A stretch of DNA of 64,000 nucleotides from Paenibacillus antri. Lineage in GTDB: Bacteria; Bacillota; Bacilli; Paenibacillales; YIM-B00363. The notes under the pieces were generated by a model. It was given only the letters and a program-made list of their open reading frames with translations, was not told the DNA's origin and did not search any database. Below, piece by piece: positions 26,604 through 35,872 of the stretch; the first letter of the stretch is position 1; the number at the start of each line of letters is the position of its first letter. The translations under genes and the position numbers were made by a program. The stretch spans positions 62,001 to 126,000 of the forward strand of contig NZ_VCIW01000017.1 in the NCBI RefSeq assembly GCF_005765165.1. Reading direction: 5' to 3'.

Positions 26604-27416
26604 TTATTTCCACCACGAATCGTACATCGTTACCGGCAGCTCCCGTTTATGCTGCGTCGCGGCATACCTCTTCTCGATCGCCGTCCGGGCTTCGCCGTCG
26701 ACCGGCTTCCCTTCCAAGTAATCGTCAAGGACGCCATACGCGATGCCGAGCTCCGTTTCGTCGGCTTGCAGCGGCTTCGCGTCGAGCAGATCCGCGGTCG
26801 GCGTCTTCAGATATAAGCGCTCGGGCGCATGCAGCCGGATCAACAGTTCGCGCCCTTGCCGCTTCGTAAGCCCCGAGAGCGGCAGCAAATCCGCTCCGCC
26901 GTCGCCGAATTTGGTGAAAAATCCGGTTACGGCTTCGGCGGCGTGATCCGTTCCGATCACGAGACACCCGTGTTCGCCGGCGATCGCGTATTGCGCCAAC
27001 ATCCTTACTCTTGCCTTAACGTTGCCTTTTTGAAAATCCGAAATGTCGCCTCCCGCCGCCTGACGATACGTCCGAACGAAGGCATCGACCGACTCCGCGA
27101 TATTCAATACGATCGTTCGGTCCGGTTCGATGAAAGCCAACGCCGCTTGCGCGTCGGCTTCGTCCTTCTGTTCCCCGTAAGGCAGTCGAACCGCGGTGAA
27201 CGTCGCATCGTACCCTTCCTCTCGAAGCTCGCTCGCGGCGAGTTGGGCGAGTCGCCCGGCAAGGGTCGAATCTTGCCCGCCGCTGATGCCGAGAACGAAT
27301 CCTCTTCCGTTCGCGCGGCGGCAGTACGCTTTGAGGAAGTCGATTCGCTCCCGAATTTCCCGCGACGGATCGATGCTCTCTTTCGTTTTCAATTCGGCCA
27401 TCACTCGTCTTTGCAT
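26604..27416 (-). CDS. nadE: Ammonia-dependent NAD+ synthetase
   Basis: 270 aa. Adenylates deamido-NAD and amidates it with ammonia, the last step of NAD synthesis. The PP-loop [14 protein letters not shown] (residues 44-57) binds pyrophosphate, and [34 protein letters not shown] carries further active-site residues. There is no glutaminase domain, so free ammonia is the donor. The ATG follows GGAGGGGAAATAAG and begins one base after the pncB stop. Last gene of the NAD salvage operon. Confidence 0.96.
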   Translation of the reverse strand: MQRRVMAELKTKESIDPSREIRERIDFLKAYCRRANGRGFVLGISGGQDSTLAGRLAQLAASELREEGYDATFTAVRLPYGEQKDEADAQAALAFIEPDRTIVLNIAESVDAFVRTYRQAAGGDISDFQKGNVKARVRMLAQYAIAGEHGCLVIGTDHAAEAVTGFFTKFGDGGADLLPLSGLTKRQGRELLIRLHAPERLYLKTPTADLLDAKPLQADETELGIAYGVLDDYLEGKPVDGEARTAIEKRYAATQHKRELPVTMYDSWWK

Positions 27417-27417
27417 C

Positions 27418-28893
27418 TTATTTCCCCTCCCGCTCTTCGTTCGCTTCTACCTTCGCCAATACCGAACGAATCATACGCATCTTTTTATCCCAGCATGCTT
27501 GGCTAAGGTCTACGGGGTATTCCACAGGATTCAATGCACGCTTGTATTCGTCCCATAATAAATCCAGGTTCGCTTGAACGAAGGCGCGAATCTCTTCGAT
27601 CTTCGGCAATTCGTACGTCAACGTTCCGTCTTCGAAGATCGTTTCGTAAAGCTCCCTCGCTTCGAAGTCGGTCACGAACTTGGCGATATGCGTATGAACC
27701 GGATGGAACATCTTTAACCGCGCCTCGCGCTGCGGCTCCTCGTGCTCGAGGGCGATGTAATCTCCCTCGGCCATCCGATTGTCCCGATTGACGATTCGGA
27801 ATACGCGCTTCATGCCCGGGGTCGAGACCTTCTCCGGATTGGAACTGATCTTGATCGTATCGACCATGCGACCGTGTTCGTCCTCGATCGCTATAAGTTT
27901 ATACACGGCTCCCAGCGCCGGCTGGTCGTAAGCCGTTATGAGCTTCGTCCCGATTCCCCAGACGTCGATCTTCGCGTCTTGCGCCTTAAGGTTCAAGATC
28001 GTAGTTTCGTCCAGGTCGTTGGAGGCGTAGATTTTGGCGTCCGGGAATCCGGCTTCGTCGAGCATCTTCCTCGCGGTTTTCGACAAATACGCAAGGTCCC
28101 CGCTGTCGAGCCGGATTCCCTTGAACCGAATTCGGTCCCCGAACTCCTTAGCGACCCGAATCGCGTTCGGAACGCCGGATTTCAACGTATCGTACGTGTC
28201 TACGAGGAATACGCAATCGACATGCTCGCTCGCATACTTGCGGAAGGCGGTATACTCGTCTCGGTACGCTTGGACCATGGCGTGCGCATGCGTGCCCGCC
28301 GTCGGAATGCCGAAGAGCTTCCCCGCCCGTACGTTCGATGTCGCATCGAAGCCGGCCAAATATGCCGCACGCGTCCCCCAGATGGCGGCATCCATCTCCT
28401 GCGCGCGTCTTGTGCCGAACTCCATGGCGACCTCTTCGCCTACGATCTGCTTCATTCTAGACGCCTTCGTAGCGATAAGGGTTTGGTAGTTCACGATATT
28501 GAGCAGCGCCGTTTCGACCAGTTGGCCTTCCGCGAGCGGCGCCTCGATGCGCATAATTCCTTCGTTCGCGAATACGAGCTCCCCTTCCTTCATCGAGCGC
28601 ACCGTACCCGTGAATCGGATCGTCTTCAGGAAATCGAGATACTCCTCCTTGTAGCCTTCTTCGCGAAGGTAAGCGAGGTCGTTTGCCGTAAACCGGAACT
28701 CCTTCAAGTAATGCACGACCCGTTCCAAACCGGCGAACACCGCATACCCGTTCCCGAACGGGAGCTTGCGGAAAAATAACTCGAATACGGCCTTTCGACG
28801 ATGCATGTTATCGGCCCAGTACACCTGCGTCATGTTAATCTGATATTTATCCGTGTGCAGCGCGAAGCCGTCGTCCTTGTAAATTGCTGTCAT
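27418..28893 (-). CDS. pncB: Nicotinate phosphoribosyltransferase
   Basis: 491 aa, full length. Converts nicotinate and PRPP to nicotinate mononucleotide with ATP hydrolysis. Visible blocks are [36 protein letters not shown] at the start, [33 protein letters not shown] (about 160-190) and [24 protein letters not shown] (about 265-290). AGGGGGAGCGGGA precedes the ATG. It is preceded by the nicotinamidase gene, which produces its substrate, and followed by nadE. Confidence 0.96.
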   Translation of the reverse strand: MTAIYKDDGFALHTDKYQINMTQVYWADNMHRRKAVFELFFRKLPFGNGYAVFAGLERVVHYLKEFRFTANDLAYLREEGYKEEYLDFLKTIRFTGTVRSMKEGELVFANEGIMRIEAPLAEGQLVETALLNIVNYQTLIATKASRMKQIVGEEVAMEFGTRRAQEMDAAIWGTRAAYLAGFDATSNVRAGKLFGIPTAGTHAHAMVQAYRDEYTAFRKYASEHVDCVFLVDTYDTLKSGVPNAIRVAKEFGDRIRFKGIRLDSGDLAYLSKTARKMLDEAGFPDAKIYASNDLDETTILNLKAQDAKIDVWGIGTKLITAYDQPALGAVYKLIAIEDEHGRMVDTIKISSNPEKVSTPGMKRVFRIVNRDNRMAEGDYIALEHEEPQREARLKMFHPVHTHIAKFVTDFEARELYETIFEDGTLTYELPKIEEIRAFVQANLDLLWDEYKRALNPVEYPVDLSQACWDKKMRMIRSVLAKVEANEEREGK

Positions 28894-28905
28894 TCCCGCT
28901 CCCCC

Positions 28906-29460
28906 TTAGCGAATGGCTGCGCCAAGCGCGTTCTTGAAGTGCCGCAGCGCCCATTCATGACCTTCCGCATCGAAGCTTGCGACCGCGCGCTCGTGAACGA
29001 CGATCGAAAAGCCTTTGTTATATGCGTCCACGGCCGTGTGAAGTACGCAAATATCGGTGCATACGCCGATCAAGTGGACTTCCGTAATGCCCCTGGCTCG
29101 GAGCCGGAGCTCCAGATCCGTTCCCGCGAACGCGGAATAACGGGTCTTATCCATCCAGTACACCTGTTCGGCGGCTTTGTTTCGTTCGTACCAAGCGCCA
29201 AGCTCCCCGTATAACCGGCGCCCCGCCGTCCCGTTGATATTGTGCGGCGGAAACAGTCGGGTTTCCGGATGGAACGGATCCGACGCTTCGTGCCGATCGA
29301 TCGCGAACACGACGAAATCTCCTGCATCGAGGAACTCCTTCGTGACGTCAACCATCGCCTTCTCGATCTTTCGCCCGGGTTCGCCGCAGGTCAGCGCCCC
29401 GCCTTCGGCTACGAAATCGCACGTATAGTCGATGTTAATCAAAGCCCTCTTCCCCGTCAT
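28906..29460 (-). CDS. pncA: Nicotinamidase (cysteine hydrolase family)
   Basis: 184 aa from the ATG at 29460, set by GGGAGGTT seven bases upstream. The frame stays open much further upstream only as a shadow of the Nudix gene. Catalytic Asp is in INIDYTCDF (D10), Lys in MDKTRYSAF and nucleophilic Cys in IGVCTDICVLHTA; the metal-binding DRHEASDPFH is present. Hydrolyses nicotinamide to nicotinate, feeding PncB encoded 12 bp downstream. Confidence 0.94.
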   Translation of the reverse strand: MTGKRALINIDYTCDFVAEGGALTCGEPGRKIEKAMVDVTKEFLDAGDFVVFAIDRHEASDPFHPETRLFPPHNINGTAGRRLYGELGAWYERNKAAEQVYWMDKTRYSAFAGTDLELRLRARGITEVHLIGVCTDICVLHTAVDAYNKGFSIVVHERAVASFDAEGHEWALRHFKNALGAAIR

Positions 29461-29504
29461 CCTTATAACCTCCCTGAAAAGATAAGATTTAAACCTATAG
29501 GATA

Positions 29505-30290
29505 TTAATAAGTTGCCGAGTAGATCGATTTGCTGACTTCTACGTCTTCGAACCGGTAGAGCTGTGTCGGCTTCTTCGACGTTCTGGTCGTCTTCTTCCC
29601 CTCTACCTCCCGAATGAAAGGAAGCGTCTTGATCTTCCTTGCGAAAGCGGGCTCGCTCGCGATGACGGAATCGGTCGCGACGGTTCGCAGCACCGCTTGA
29701 AGCTCGGAATACGTAAACTCTTCCGGCAGGAACGCCTTCGCGACGGTCGTCTCGAGCAGCTCCCTCGATATGACGGCGACGGCATCCTCTACGATCTCGC
29801 GATGATCGAATGCAAGATCCGATCGCAGCGCTTCCTCCACGGAAAATAGTTCGACCTCCGCGGCGTCGTCGTTCGCTTGCCGGCTCGACAACCGATGCTC
29901 CGGAACGATCGCGTAATGCGCATTCGAGATGATCCACCCTCTCGGATCGCGGCCCGGGCGGTCGTACACTCCGAAATGTTTGATATGGAGGCCGCCTACT
30001 CCCGTCTCCTCTTTCAGCTCCCGCTTCGCCGTCTCGAGAGACGTTTCGTTCGGGTCGACGAAACCGCCCGGCAGCGCCCACTTCCCGGCCTCGATGTTCG
30101 GACGCCCCTCGCGATCCGTCATGGACCGCTGAATCAGCATGATTTTAAGCTCCATCTTCGGCGGTTTATAATCCTCGTTCTTCGTGGAGATGATTGTGAA
30201 GACGGCAATATCCGCAGTGTACCCGTCGGGAGTGCGGTATTTCTTTACGTCGTACTGGGCCAGCGCTTGTTCGTTGGACAAGGGACTCAC
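29505..30290 (-). CDS. NrtR-like Nudix-domain regulator of NAD metabolism
   Basis: 261 aa. A Nudix hydrolase domain (about 25-165) is followed by a winged-helix domain (about 170-255), with FTYSELQAVLRTV as part of the helix-turn-helix. This is the architecture of NrtR, which binds ADP-ribose-type ligands and represses NAD genes. The Nudix box GGFVDPNETSLETAKRELKE-ETGV is intact, so pyrophosphatase activity is possible, whereas many NrtR proteins have lost it. It heads the pncA-pncB-nadE operon and has a palindrome at its own promoter. The regulatory role is inferred from architecture and neighbours; a plain ADP-ribose hydrolase is the alternative. Confidence 0.85.
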   Translation of the reverse strand: MSPLSNEQALAQYDVKKYRTPDGYTADIAVFTIISTKNEDYKPPKMELKIMLIQRSMTDREGRPNIEAGKWALPGGFVDPNETSLETAKRELKEETGVGGLHIKHFGVYDRPGRDPRGWIISNAHYAIVPEHRLSSRQANDDAAEVELFSVEEALRSDLAFDHREIVEDAVAVISRELLETTVAKAFLPEEFTYSELQAVLRTVATDSVIASEPAFARKIKTLPFIREVEGKKTTRTSKKPTQLYRFEDVEVSKSIYSATY

Positions 30291-30304
30291 GTCTTTTCTT
30301 TTTT

Positions 30305-30362
30305 AATTAACATTTATCAATTTGTTAATTGTAAATATACTCCATGCCATCTTCTTTGTCAA
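30305..30362 (-). promoter_or_regulatory. Promoter and operator of the NAD salvage operon
   Basis: Minus strand -35 TTGACA (30357-30362), 17-bp spacer, -10 TATATT (30334-30339). Immediately downstream AATTAACA (30305-30312) and TGTTAATT (30323-30330) form a perfect 8-bp inverted repeat with a 10-bp spacer, covering the expected start site. A repressor bound there would block transcription. The NrtR-like first gene is the obvious candidate. Confidence 0.65.
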
Positions 30363-30537
30363 GGATTTCCTTACCGCAATTTTCGCTGCCGCCGCTTGGA
30401 TGCAGAACGAGTCCGCCGATCGTCGTCGGCCGCCTCGAGCATGTTCCTCGCTACTACGTTTCCCCGGCCAGCCTGCCCAGATGGCCCGCGCGAAAGCGGC
30501 CGTTGATTTCGCTTTGAGCACAACGTCCTGGCGAGGT

Positions 30538-30864
30538 TCAAGACCGTCTATCCATGACCATCAACATGCCGGATAACAGGTACATCACGGAAATCGCTCC
30601 GAATAATTTAAAAATGCTTGGCGTCATGGCGGCGTACATACTTATGGGGAGCGACCAAACGAACGAAACAAACATGTATGAAGGCTTCTTAATTAAGGAA
30701 GCTATCAACGCTACGAGGGCTGGCAGGAGAAGCGTAAAAAATGTAGTTACTAAAGGTTCGTTTCCAACTGTTGCATGAGTATATGGGTTATAAAATGCAA
30801 ATAACACCCAAAGAAGAATTGAGCCTCCTGAAGCAAGGACCCCTACGAGCTTCCATAGTTTCAT
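30538..30864 (-). CDS. Small membrane protein, unknown function
   Basis: 108 aa from the ATG at 30864, chosen for GGAGGATGGAGGAAC upstream; the frame opens earlier without a site. Four hydrophobic segments (about 5-22, 36-57, 62-80 and 85-103) fill nearly the whole protein. No motif recognised. It lies alone between the NAD operon promoter and the DUF92 gene. The 175 bp between it and that promoter hold nothing recognisable. Confidence 0.7.
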   Translation of the reverse strand: MKLWKLVGVLASGGSILLWVLFAFYNPYTHATVGNEPLVTTFFTLLLPALVALIASLIKKPSYMFVSFVWSLPISMYAAMTPSIFKLFGAISVMYLLSGMLMVMDRRS

Positions 30865-31019
30865 GTTCCTCCATCCTCCTTCGCGCGTCTCCAGGCTTCC
30901 CTTTCGCCTACTTCTATGACGCACCCGAAAGTTGGAGAGTTGCGCGCCGGGGAATCTGTATTCTATCGAACGGACAGGGCAATCGGGTATAATGGGTGAA
31001 ACGAAGGGGGCGGAAATCG

Positions 31020-31856
31020 GTGGAGTGGTTCATAGGTTTGGCGGGCAGCGTCGCGATTGCGGGAGCGGCTTATGCGAAACGGTCGTTGTCCGGCACCGGC
31101 TTCCTTGCGGCGGTGGCGCTGGGGACATGCATGTATTCGCTCGGAAGCGCGATTTGGTTCGGTTCCCTGATCGCCTTCTTCATCTCTTCGACATTGTGGT
31201 CCAAGTGGAAAAAACGGGCAAAGGAAACGGCGGAGAGCGCCTATGAGAAATCCGGGCGGCGCGATGCCGGCCAAGTGTTCGCGAACGGCGGGCTGGGTTT
31301 GCTCCTCTGCGCGGCCCACTGGGCGTGGCCGCATCCGCTGTGGTGGTATGCTTTCTTAGGCGTAATGGCGTCGGTCACGGCCGATACATGGGCGACGGAA
31401 ATCGGCGGATTGAGCCGGACGCCGCCTAGATCCATTAAGACGGGACGTCGCGTTCCGCCCGGAACGTCCGGAGGCGTCTCCGGTCTCGGACTGGCCGCTT
31501 CGCTGGCAGGCGGCTTGTTTATCGGGGCGGCGGCGTGGACATTGTTAACGGCGATACCGGGACAAGCGGCGCCGGATGCGGTCGCCGCTCCGGTCAGACT
31601 CATCGCTTGGGTCGGCGTTGCGGGTTTGGCGGGAATAATAGGCTCGTTGACGGATTCGTGGATCGGCGCCGCATGGCAGCAGATGTATCGGTGCGCCGAG
31701 TGCGGTCGCGAAATCGAACAGGTCCGCCACTGCGACAAACCAGCCGTGCGGATCCGCGGTCGCGCCGGCTGGAACAACGATGTCGTCAATGTCGCCGGTT
31801 CGCTTGCAGGCGGCTTGTTCGCCGCGTCGCTTGCGTTCGTTTTCGGTTTGGCCTGA
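31020..31856 (+). CDS. DUF92 family membrane protein
   Basis: 278 aa from a GTG at 31020 (MEWFIGLAG), preceded by AAGGGGGCGG. A GTG at 30996 is in frame but badly placed for that site. Seven or eight hydrophobic segments. Signatures are GRRDAGQVFANGGLG, SVTADTWATEIG and PPGTSGGVSGLGLAASLAGG, plus the cysteine pair RCAECGREIE near the end. The family includes plant phytyl-phosphate kinase; bacterial members are unstudied but may act on polyprenyl or phytyl phosphates. Single gene. Confidence 0.85.
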   Translation: MEWFIGLAGSVAIAGAAYAKRSLSGTGFLAAVALGTCMYSLGSAIWFGSLIAFFISSTLWSKWKKRAKETAESAYEKSGRRDAGQVFANGGLGLLLCAAHWAWPHPLWWYAFLGVMASVTADTWATEIGGLSRTPPRSIKTGRRVPPGTSGGVSGLGLAASLAGGLFIGAAAWTLLTAIPGQAAPDAVAAPVRLIAWVGVAGLAGIIGSLTDSWIGAAWQQMYRCAECGREIEQVRHCDKPAVRIRGRAGWNNDVVNVAGSLAGGLFAASLAFVFGLA

Positions 31857-31858
31857 CG

Positions 31859-31890
31859 GAAGGAGCCCGGAGATGTGACCGGGCTCCTTC
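31859..31890. terminator. Bidirectional terminator between convergent genes
   Basis: A perfect 12-bp stem GAAGGAGCCCGG/CCGGGCTCCTTC with an 8-nt loop lies between the DUF92 and nitronate monooxygenase stops. It is followed by ATTCATTTT on the plus strand. Confidence 0.7.
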
Positions 31891-31894
31891 GAAT

Positions 31895-32974
31895 TCATTT
31901 TCCAAGGGTGGAAATCATTCCGACGACATCGTTCGCTTGCTCGATCGTTCGATCGATGATCGAAGCCGCGGAGCGGTCGTCGGCTAACCTGAGACCTTGT
32001 CCCGCCCATAACGACATATATTCGGGGAGATTCGCTTGCGCTGCAGTCTGGCGAATATCTCTCGTCATAGCGTTTTGAATCGGGTAAGGCGGGATGGCGC
32101 CTTGATAATTCCGGAATTCCTCCATAAATTTCGTACGAATGCCGCGTGCGGCTTTCCCTGAATAGGCGTACGTAACTTCGGTACAATCCTCGGTAGACGA
32201 CATAATCTTCTGTTTATAAGCCGGGTGGGCGCCGCTCTCGGGGCTTGCTAAGAAGGCGGTCCCCATCTGTATGGCGGAAGCCCCCAACGCGAGAGAGGCG
32301 ATAAGCCCGCGTCCATCCATAATACCGCCCGCCGCGACGACCGGCACCGAGACATGCTCGACGACTTGGGGAACCAACGCCATCGTTCCGATCAAAGCAT
32401 CGGCGGCGTCCTTTAAGAACGTCCCCCGATGGCCTCCCGATTCGCTTCCCTGCGCTACGATGGCGTGTACGCCGGCCGCTTCCAGCGCTTGGGCTTCTTC
32501 CACGGTCGTTGCCGTTCCGAGGACCGTCGTTCCGCGCGCTTTCAACGCTTGAATTACGTCTTCAGACGGCATGCCGAAGGTGAAACTGACTACAGGGACG
32601 CTCTCTTCAAGCAGGATTCGGATTTGATCCTCGAACGACTCCGCGGACTTAGGAGTCGACGGGTTCGAAGCGATGCCGAGTTCCACGCGGAAGGAATTCA
32701 GAAAATCGTTCATCTCCGCGATGGTTGCTTCCGATGTGCAAGGTTGTTCCGGGACGAACAGATTGATGCCGAACGGCCGATCCGTTCGTTGCCTGATCTC
32801 CCGAATGGTATCCCGGATCCGGTCCGGCGCGAGGTATCCTGCCCCGATGCTGCCTAATCCTCCGGCGTTCGAAACCGCCGCCGCCAAATCGGGGGTAGTC
32901 GGCCCTCCCGCCATAGGCGCTTGAAGAATCGGGTGTCTTATGTCGAGCATACGCGTGATTTCCGTCTGAAACAT
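31895..32974 (-). CDS. Nitronate monooxygenase (2-nitropropane dioxygenase family)
   Basis: 359 aa, an FMN-binding TIM barrel. Visible motifs are the N-terminal RHPILQAPMAGGPTTPDLAAAVSNAGGLGSIGAGYL, the catalytic-His region EAAGVHAIVAQGSESGGHRGTF (about 170-192) and the phosphate-binding VPVVAAGGIMDGRGLIASLALGASAIQMGTAFL. It oxidises alkyl nitronates and may detoxify propionate-3-nitronate. AGGAGAGGACTTTC precedes the ATG. Confidence 0.93.
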   Translation of the reverse strand: MFQTEITRMLDIRHPILQAPMAGGPTTPDLAAAVSNAGGLGSIGAGYLAPDRIRDTIREIRQRTDRPFGINLFVPEQPCTSEATIAEMNDFLNSFRVELGIASNPSTPKSAESFEDQIRILLEESVPVVSFTFGMPSEDVIQALKARGTTVLGTATTVEEAQALEAAGVHAIVAQGSESGGHRGTFLKDAADALIGTMALVPQVVEHVSVPVVAAGGIMDGRGLIASLALGASAIQMGTAFLASPESGAHPAYKQKIMSSTEDCTEVTYAYSGKAARGIRTKFMEEFRNYQGAIPPYPIQNAMTRDIRQTAAQANLPEYMSLWAGQGLRLADDRSAASIIDRTIEQANDVVGMISTLGK

Positions 32975-33059
32975 GAAAGTCCTCTCCTGTATTCACCATG
33001 TAAACACAGTATCCATTATACCGCCCGCCCCCCTATCAGTAACTTATAAGTTTGCCGCC

Positions 33060-33653
33060 TTACGGTTTTGCCGAGAAAAACAACTCGTTGTACAAGAAGC
33101 ATTTGCGAAATTTTTGATGGATGTCGCAGGAAAACTGGTGATCGGCAAAAAATTTCACGTACCCGTCTTCTCCCCGGATATGCCGCCCTCTGTCCCACCA
33201 TCTCATGAATCGGTTACTCAGCGGCGTCCGATCCGATAGGAAAGGCTCCATGACGATCACCCGGCCGCCAGGCTTCAGAATTCGACGGAATTCCTTGACG
33301 TAAGCGGGAATCGAATCGCAGGGGATATGGTGCAAGACGGCGATAATCCATACGTAATCGATCGATTGATCGTCCAGAGGCAATGTCTCGGATGCAAGCG
33401 GATGGAACGTATATCCAGGATGCAGCCGGCTTGCGAAACGGGTTCTTCGGTCATCCGCATCGACCCCTACGTAAAATTCCGGGGAAACCATCGTGCAGTT
33501 GGCCCCCGTGCCGCAGCCGAAATCCAACACGGAGCGCCGGTCCAGCGGGAAATGCATCGAGATCGGGTCGTGGATATATTTCTTGGTAAGCCACTTGGGA
33601 CGGACAAACCGGTGATACAGTCCTGGGGAAAATTGAAAGTCGATGGAGTTCAC
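33060..33653 (-). CDS. Class I SAM-dependent methyltransferase
   Basis: 197 aa, taken from the GTG at 33653. The open frame extends to 33938, but that part runs through a strong terminator hairpin and is not protein-like. SAM motif I VLDFGCGTGANCTMV (about 50-64), acidic VGVDADD, motif IV YVWIIAVLHHIP and KEFRRILKPGGRVIVMEPF are clear. The start is uncertain, because the best binding site (CGGAGG) is too close to the GTG. The substrate is unknown. Confidence 0.78.
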   Translation of the reverse strand: MNSIDFQFSPGLYHRFVRPKWLTKKYIHDPISMHFPLDRRSVLDFGCGTGANCTMVSPEFYVGVDADDRRTRFASRLHPGYTFHPLASETLPLDDQSIDYVWIIAVLHHIPCDSIPAYVKEFRRILKPGGRVIVMEPFLSDRTPLSNRFMRWWDRGRHIRGEDGYVKFFADHQFSCDIHQKFRKCFLYNELFFSAKP

Positions 33654-33786
33654 CCTCCGAGATATCAGCTTGGAAATTATTGTGCGGTAACGATTGGAAT
33701 TTATTCTCGCGCGGCTTCGGTTTATTTCGGATGTCGAACATCCTGTATGAGCCATCGTGCGCTGGCGAAGACGGTCACATTGCCCA

Positions 33787-33867
33787 ATGGAGTTACGGCC
33801 CGGCGGGGATCGCACTTTGAGCCCGGCGCAACTGGAGGGCATCGCCGTAACGGTGGCAAAGCTGTAA
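33787..33867 (+). pseudogene. Possible C-terminal remnant of a lost plus-strand gene
   Basis: A short frame ends in LSPAQLEGIAVTVAKL and stop, four bases before a strong plus-strand terminator. The composition looks protein-coding, but there is no ribosome binding site and upstream the frame is broken. It may be the tail of a decayed gene whose terminator survives. Weak evidence. Confidence 0.25.
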
Positions 33868-33870
33868 ACG

Positions 33871-33921
33871 AAAACGGGGCAGCGAATGACGGAGAAATCA
33901 AGTCCTTCGCTGCCCCGTTTT
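33871..33921 (+). terminator. Strong terminator without an obvious plus-strand gene
   Basis: A 16-bp stem (AAAACGGGGCAGCGAA with TTCGCTGCCCCGTTTT) and 19-nt loop is followed by TTTG. It faces both ways but has the best T-run on the plus strand. No intact plus-strand gene ends here. Confidence 0.75.
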
Positions 33922-33962
33922 TTGATCATCATAGGCAAAAATAATTATAGTGAAAAGTTGAA

Positions 33963-33991
33963 TTGTCTGTGCGGTGCCGGGGTGCTACCAT
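33963..33991 (+). promoter_or_regulatory. Candidate promoter of the ABC exporter unit
   Basis: -35 TTGTCT (33963-33968) and -10 TACCAT (33986-33991) with a 17-bp spacer. It lies about 30 bp before a small ORF and 125 bp before the ABC exporter start. Confidence 0.4.
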
Positions 33992-34019
33992 CAACATAAC
34001 GAAACCGAATGGAGTGAGA

Positions 34020-34160
34020 ATGATGAGAACATTTGCGATCGCTTTAAATAAGCACGTTGTCGTCGGTTATGATGAAACGACGATCCCTAGGGGACGCATA
34101 AATCGGAGGTATTTCCTTGGAGACACTGAAAAAGTTTTTGGCTTATTACAAGCCTTATAA
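34020..34160 (+). CDS. Small ORF overlapping the ABC exporter start
   Basis: 46 codons starting with two ATGs, preceded by GGAGTGAG. The product begins MMRTFAIALNKHVVVGYDET and is not recognised. It runs 44 bp into the exporter gene in another frame, so it could be a leader ORF coupled to exporter translation. It may equally be chance. Confidence 0.3.
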   Translation: MMRTFAIALNKHVVVGYDETTIPRGRINRRYFLGDTEKVFGLLQAL

Positions 34161-35853
34161 GAAGCCGTTAATCGCAGATTTGTTCTTTGCGGCGCTCGCT
34201 TCGGCGACCGTACTTGTCTATCCCCTGCTGGTCGATCGAATGACGACGAAAGCAATCAGCGTTGAAGGAATCGATACGGAATTCGTTTTAAAAATAGCCG
34301 GCGCCTTCTTGGTTTTAATCGTCGTGGAGTATGTCAGCAACTTCTATACGGACTATTTCGGGCACGCGATGGGCGCAAAGATGGAATCCGACATGCGGGA
34401 CGATTTGTTTCGGCACTATCAGGAGCTGTCTTTCCAGTATCACGACAATACTAGGACAGGGCAGCATATGTCGCGAATCACATCGGACTTGTTCGATATA
34501 TCGGAGCTGGCGCACCACGGACCGGAAGACTTGGTTATCTCTTTTGTGAGGATCGTAGGAGCGTTCTTTATTTTGGTTCAAATGAATTGGAGCCTCACGT
34601 GCGTCATTTTTTTAATTTTTCCTCTGATGCTTATTTTCGCGTATCGCAACAGCATCAAGGTGAAAAACGCGCTGAAAGAGAACAGGGAACGCATAGCGGA
34701 CGTGAACTCGCAGGTCGAAGACAGCCTATCCGGGATCAGAGTCGTGCAGTCGTTTGCCAACGAAGCTATTGAAATGGAGAAGTTCAGAAGCAGCAACCGT
34801 CGTTTCTTGGAAAGCAGGAAAAGAGGGTATTTCGCTGAGGCGGTGTTTTACAATGGATTGCTTTCGTTTATTTCTTTTATCAATATTGCGGTTGTGATCG
34901 CAGGCGCCGTTCTGATCAGTTATCATCTCCTGCAGCTAACTCAGCTGATTACCTTCCTCTTATACTTGAATACCCTGATTGATCCGATCAAAAGATTAGT
35001 GAATTTCACTCAAAATTTGCAAAACGGAGTCGCGGGCTTCGAACGGTTCGTCGAGATCATGGATGTTAAGCCGGACATTGCAAGCGCCGAAGACGCCGTC
35101 GCGTTAACGGATGTGAAGGGCAAGGTGGAGTTCATCAACGTGGGTTTCCAATATGCCGGCGACTCGAACCATGTATTCAGGAATATTAACATCACTGCGC
35201 ATCCCGGGGAATATATTGCGCTCGTAGGTTCTTCCGGAGTCGGAAAAACGACTCTATGCAGCCTAATTCCGCGATTTTACGAAACGACAGAAGGAACGAT
35301 TCGAATCGACGGCACCGATATAAAGTCGATCCGGCTTACGTCTCTGCGAGACCATATCGGGGTCGTGCAGCAAGATGTTTATTTGTTTTCGGGTACCGTG
35401 AAAGAGAACATTTTATACGGGAGGCCAGAGGCTACCGACGAGGAAGTGATCCAAGCCGCCAAGAACGCCGACGCCCACGATTTTATCATGGGTTTGCCGG
35501 ACGGCTACCATTCCCACATCGGACAACGCGGCGTTAAGCTTTCAGGCGGTCAGAAACAGCGCATCAGCATCGCGCGCGTGTTCTTGAAAAACCCTTCCAT
35601 CCTCATATTCGACGAAGCTACTTCCGCCCTGGACAACGAAAGCGAGCGGGTGGTGCAGGAAAGCCTCGACAAGCTGGCGAGGAACCGCACGACCTTCGTC
35701 ATTGCGCACCGGCTGTCCACCGTCCGAAATGCGGAAAGAATCATCGTGCTTTCGGAGCAAGGGATTGCGGAGGAAGGAACGCACGAAACGTTGCTAAAAA
35801 ATAACGGGATGTATGCCAAGCTCCATTACATGCAGTTCCAACCGGTTGGATAA
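34117..35853 (+). CDS. ABC exporter, fused permease and ATPase (YwjA/MsbA-like)
   Basis: 578 aa from a TTG at 34117, with GGAGGT seven bases upstream. Six membrane spans in the first 310 residues (type I exporter domain), then a nucleotide-binding domain: Walker A VGSSGVGKTTLC (about 373-384), Q-loop VVQQDVYLFSG, signature VKLSGGQKQRISIARVF, Walker B ILIFDEATSALD and switch His in FVIAHRLSTV. It works as a homo- or heterodimer exporting lipids, peptides or drugs; the substrate is not predictable. Followed by a strong terminator. Confidence 0.93.
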   Translation: METLKKFLAYYKPYKKPLIADLFFAALASATVLVYPLLVDRMTTKAISVEGIDTEFVLKIAGAFLVLIVVEYVSNFYTDYFGHAMGAKMESDMRDDLFRHYQELSFQYHDNTRTGQHMSRITSDLFDISELAHHGPEDLVISFVRIVGAFFILVQMNWSLTCVIFLIFPLMLIFAYRNSIKVKNALKENRERIADVNSQVEDSLSGIRVVQSFANEAIEMEKFRSSNRRFLESRKRGYFAEAVFYNGLLSFISFINIAVVIAGAVLISYHLLQLTQLITFLLYLNTLIDPIKRLVNFTQNLQNGVAGFERFVEIMDVKPDIASAEDAVALTDVKGKVEFINVGFQYAGDSNHVFRNINITAHPGEYIALVGSSGVGKTTLCSLIPRFYETTEGTIRIDGTDIKSIRLTSLRDHIGVVQQDVYLFSGTVKENILYGRPEATDEEVIQAAKNADAHDFIMGLPDGYHSHIGQRGVKLSGGQKQRISIARVFLKNPSILIFDEATSALDNESERVVQESLDKLARNRTTFVIAHRLSTVRNAERIIVLSEQGIAEEGTHETLLKNNGMYAKLHYMQFQPVG

Positions 35854-35872
35854 ACATATCTACAAAACAGGT

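Noticed and set aside
27742-28779. 345-codon plus-strand frame
   Set aside because: Shadow of pncB; no binding site or motif.
29461-30081. N-terminal extension of the nicotinamidase frame to 391 codons
   Set aside because: It overlaps the NrtR-like gene in another frame; the true start at 29460 has a good ribosome binding site and matches family length.
33654-33938. N-terminal extension of the methyltransferase frame
   Set aside because: It passes through a strong terminator hairpin and is not protein-like.
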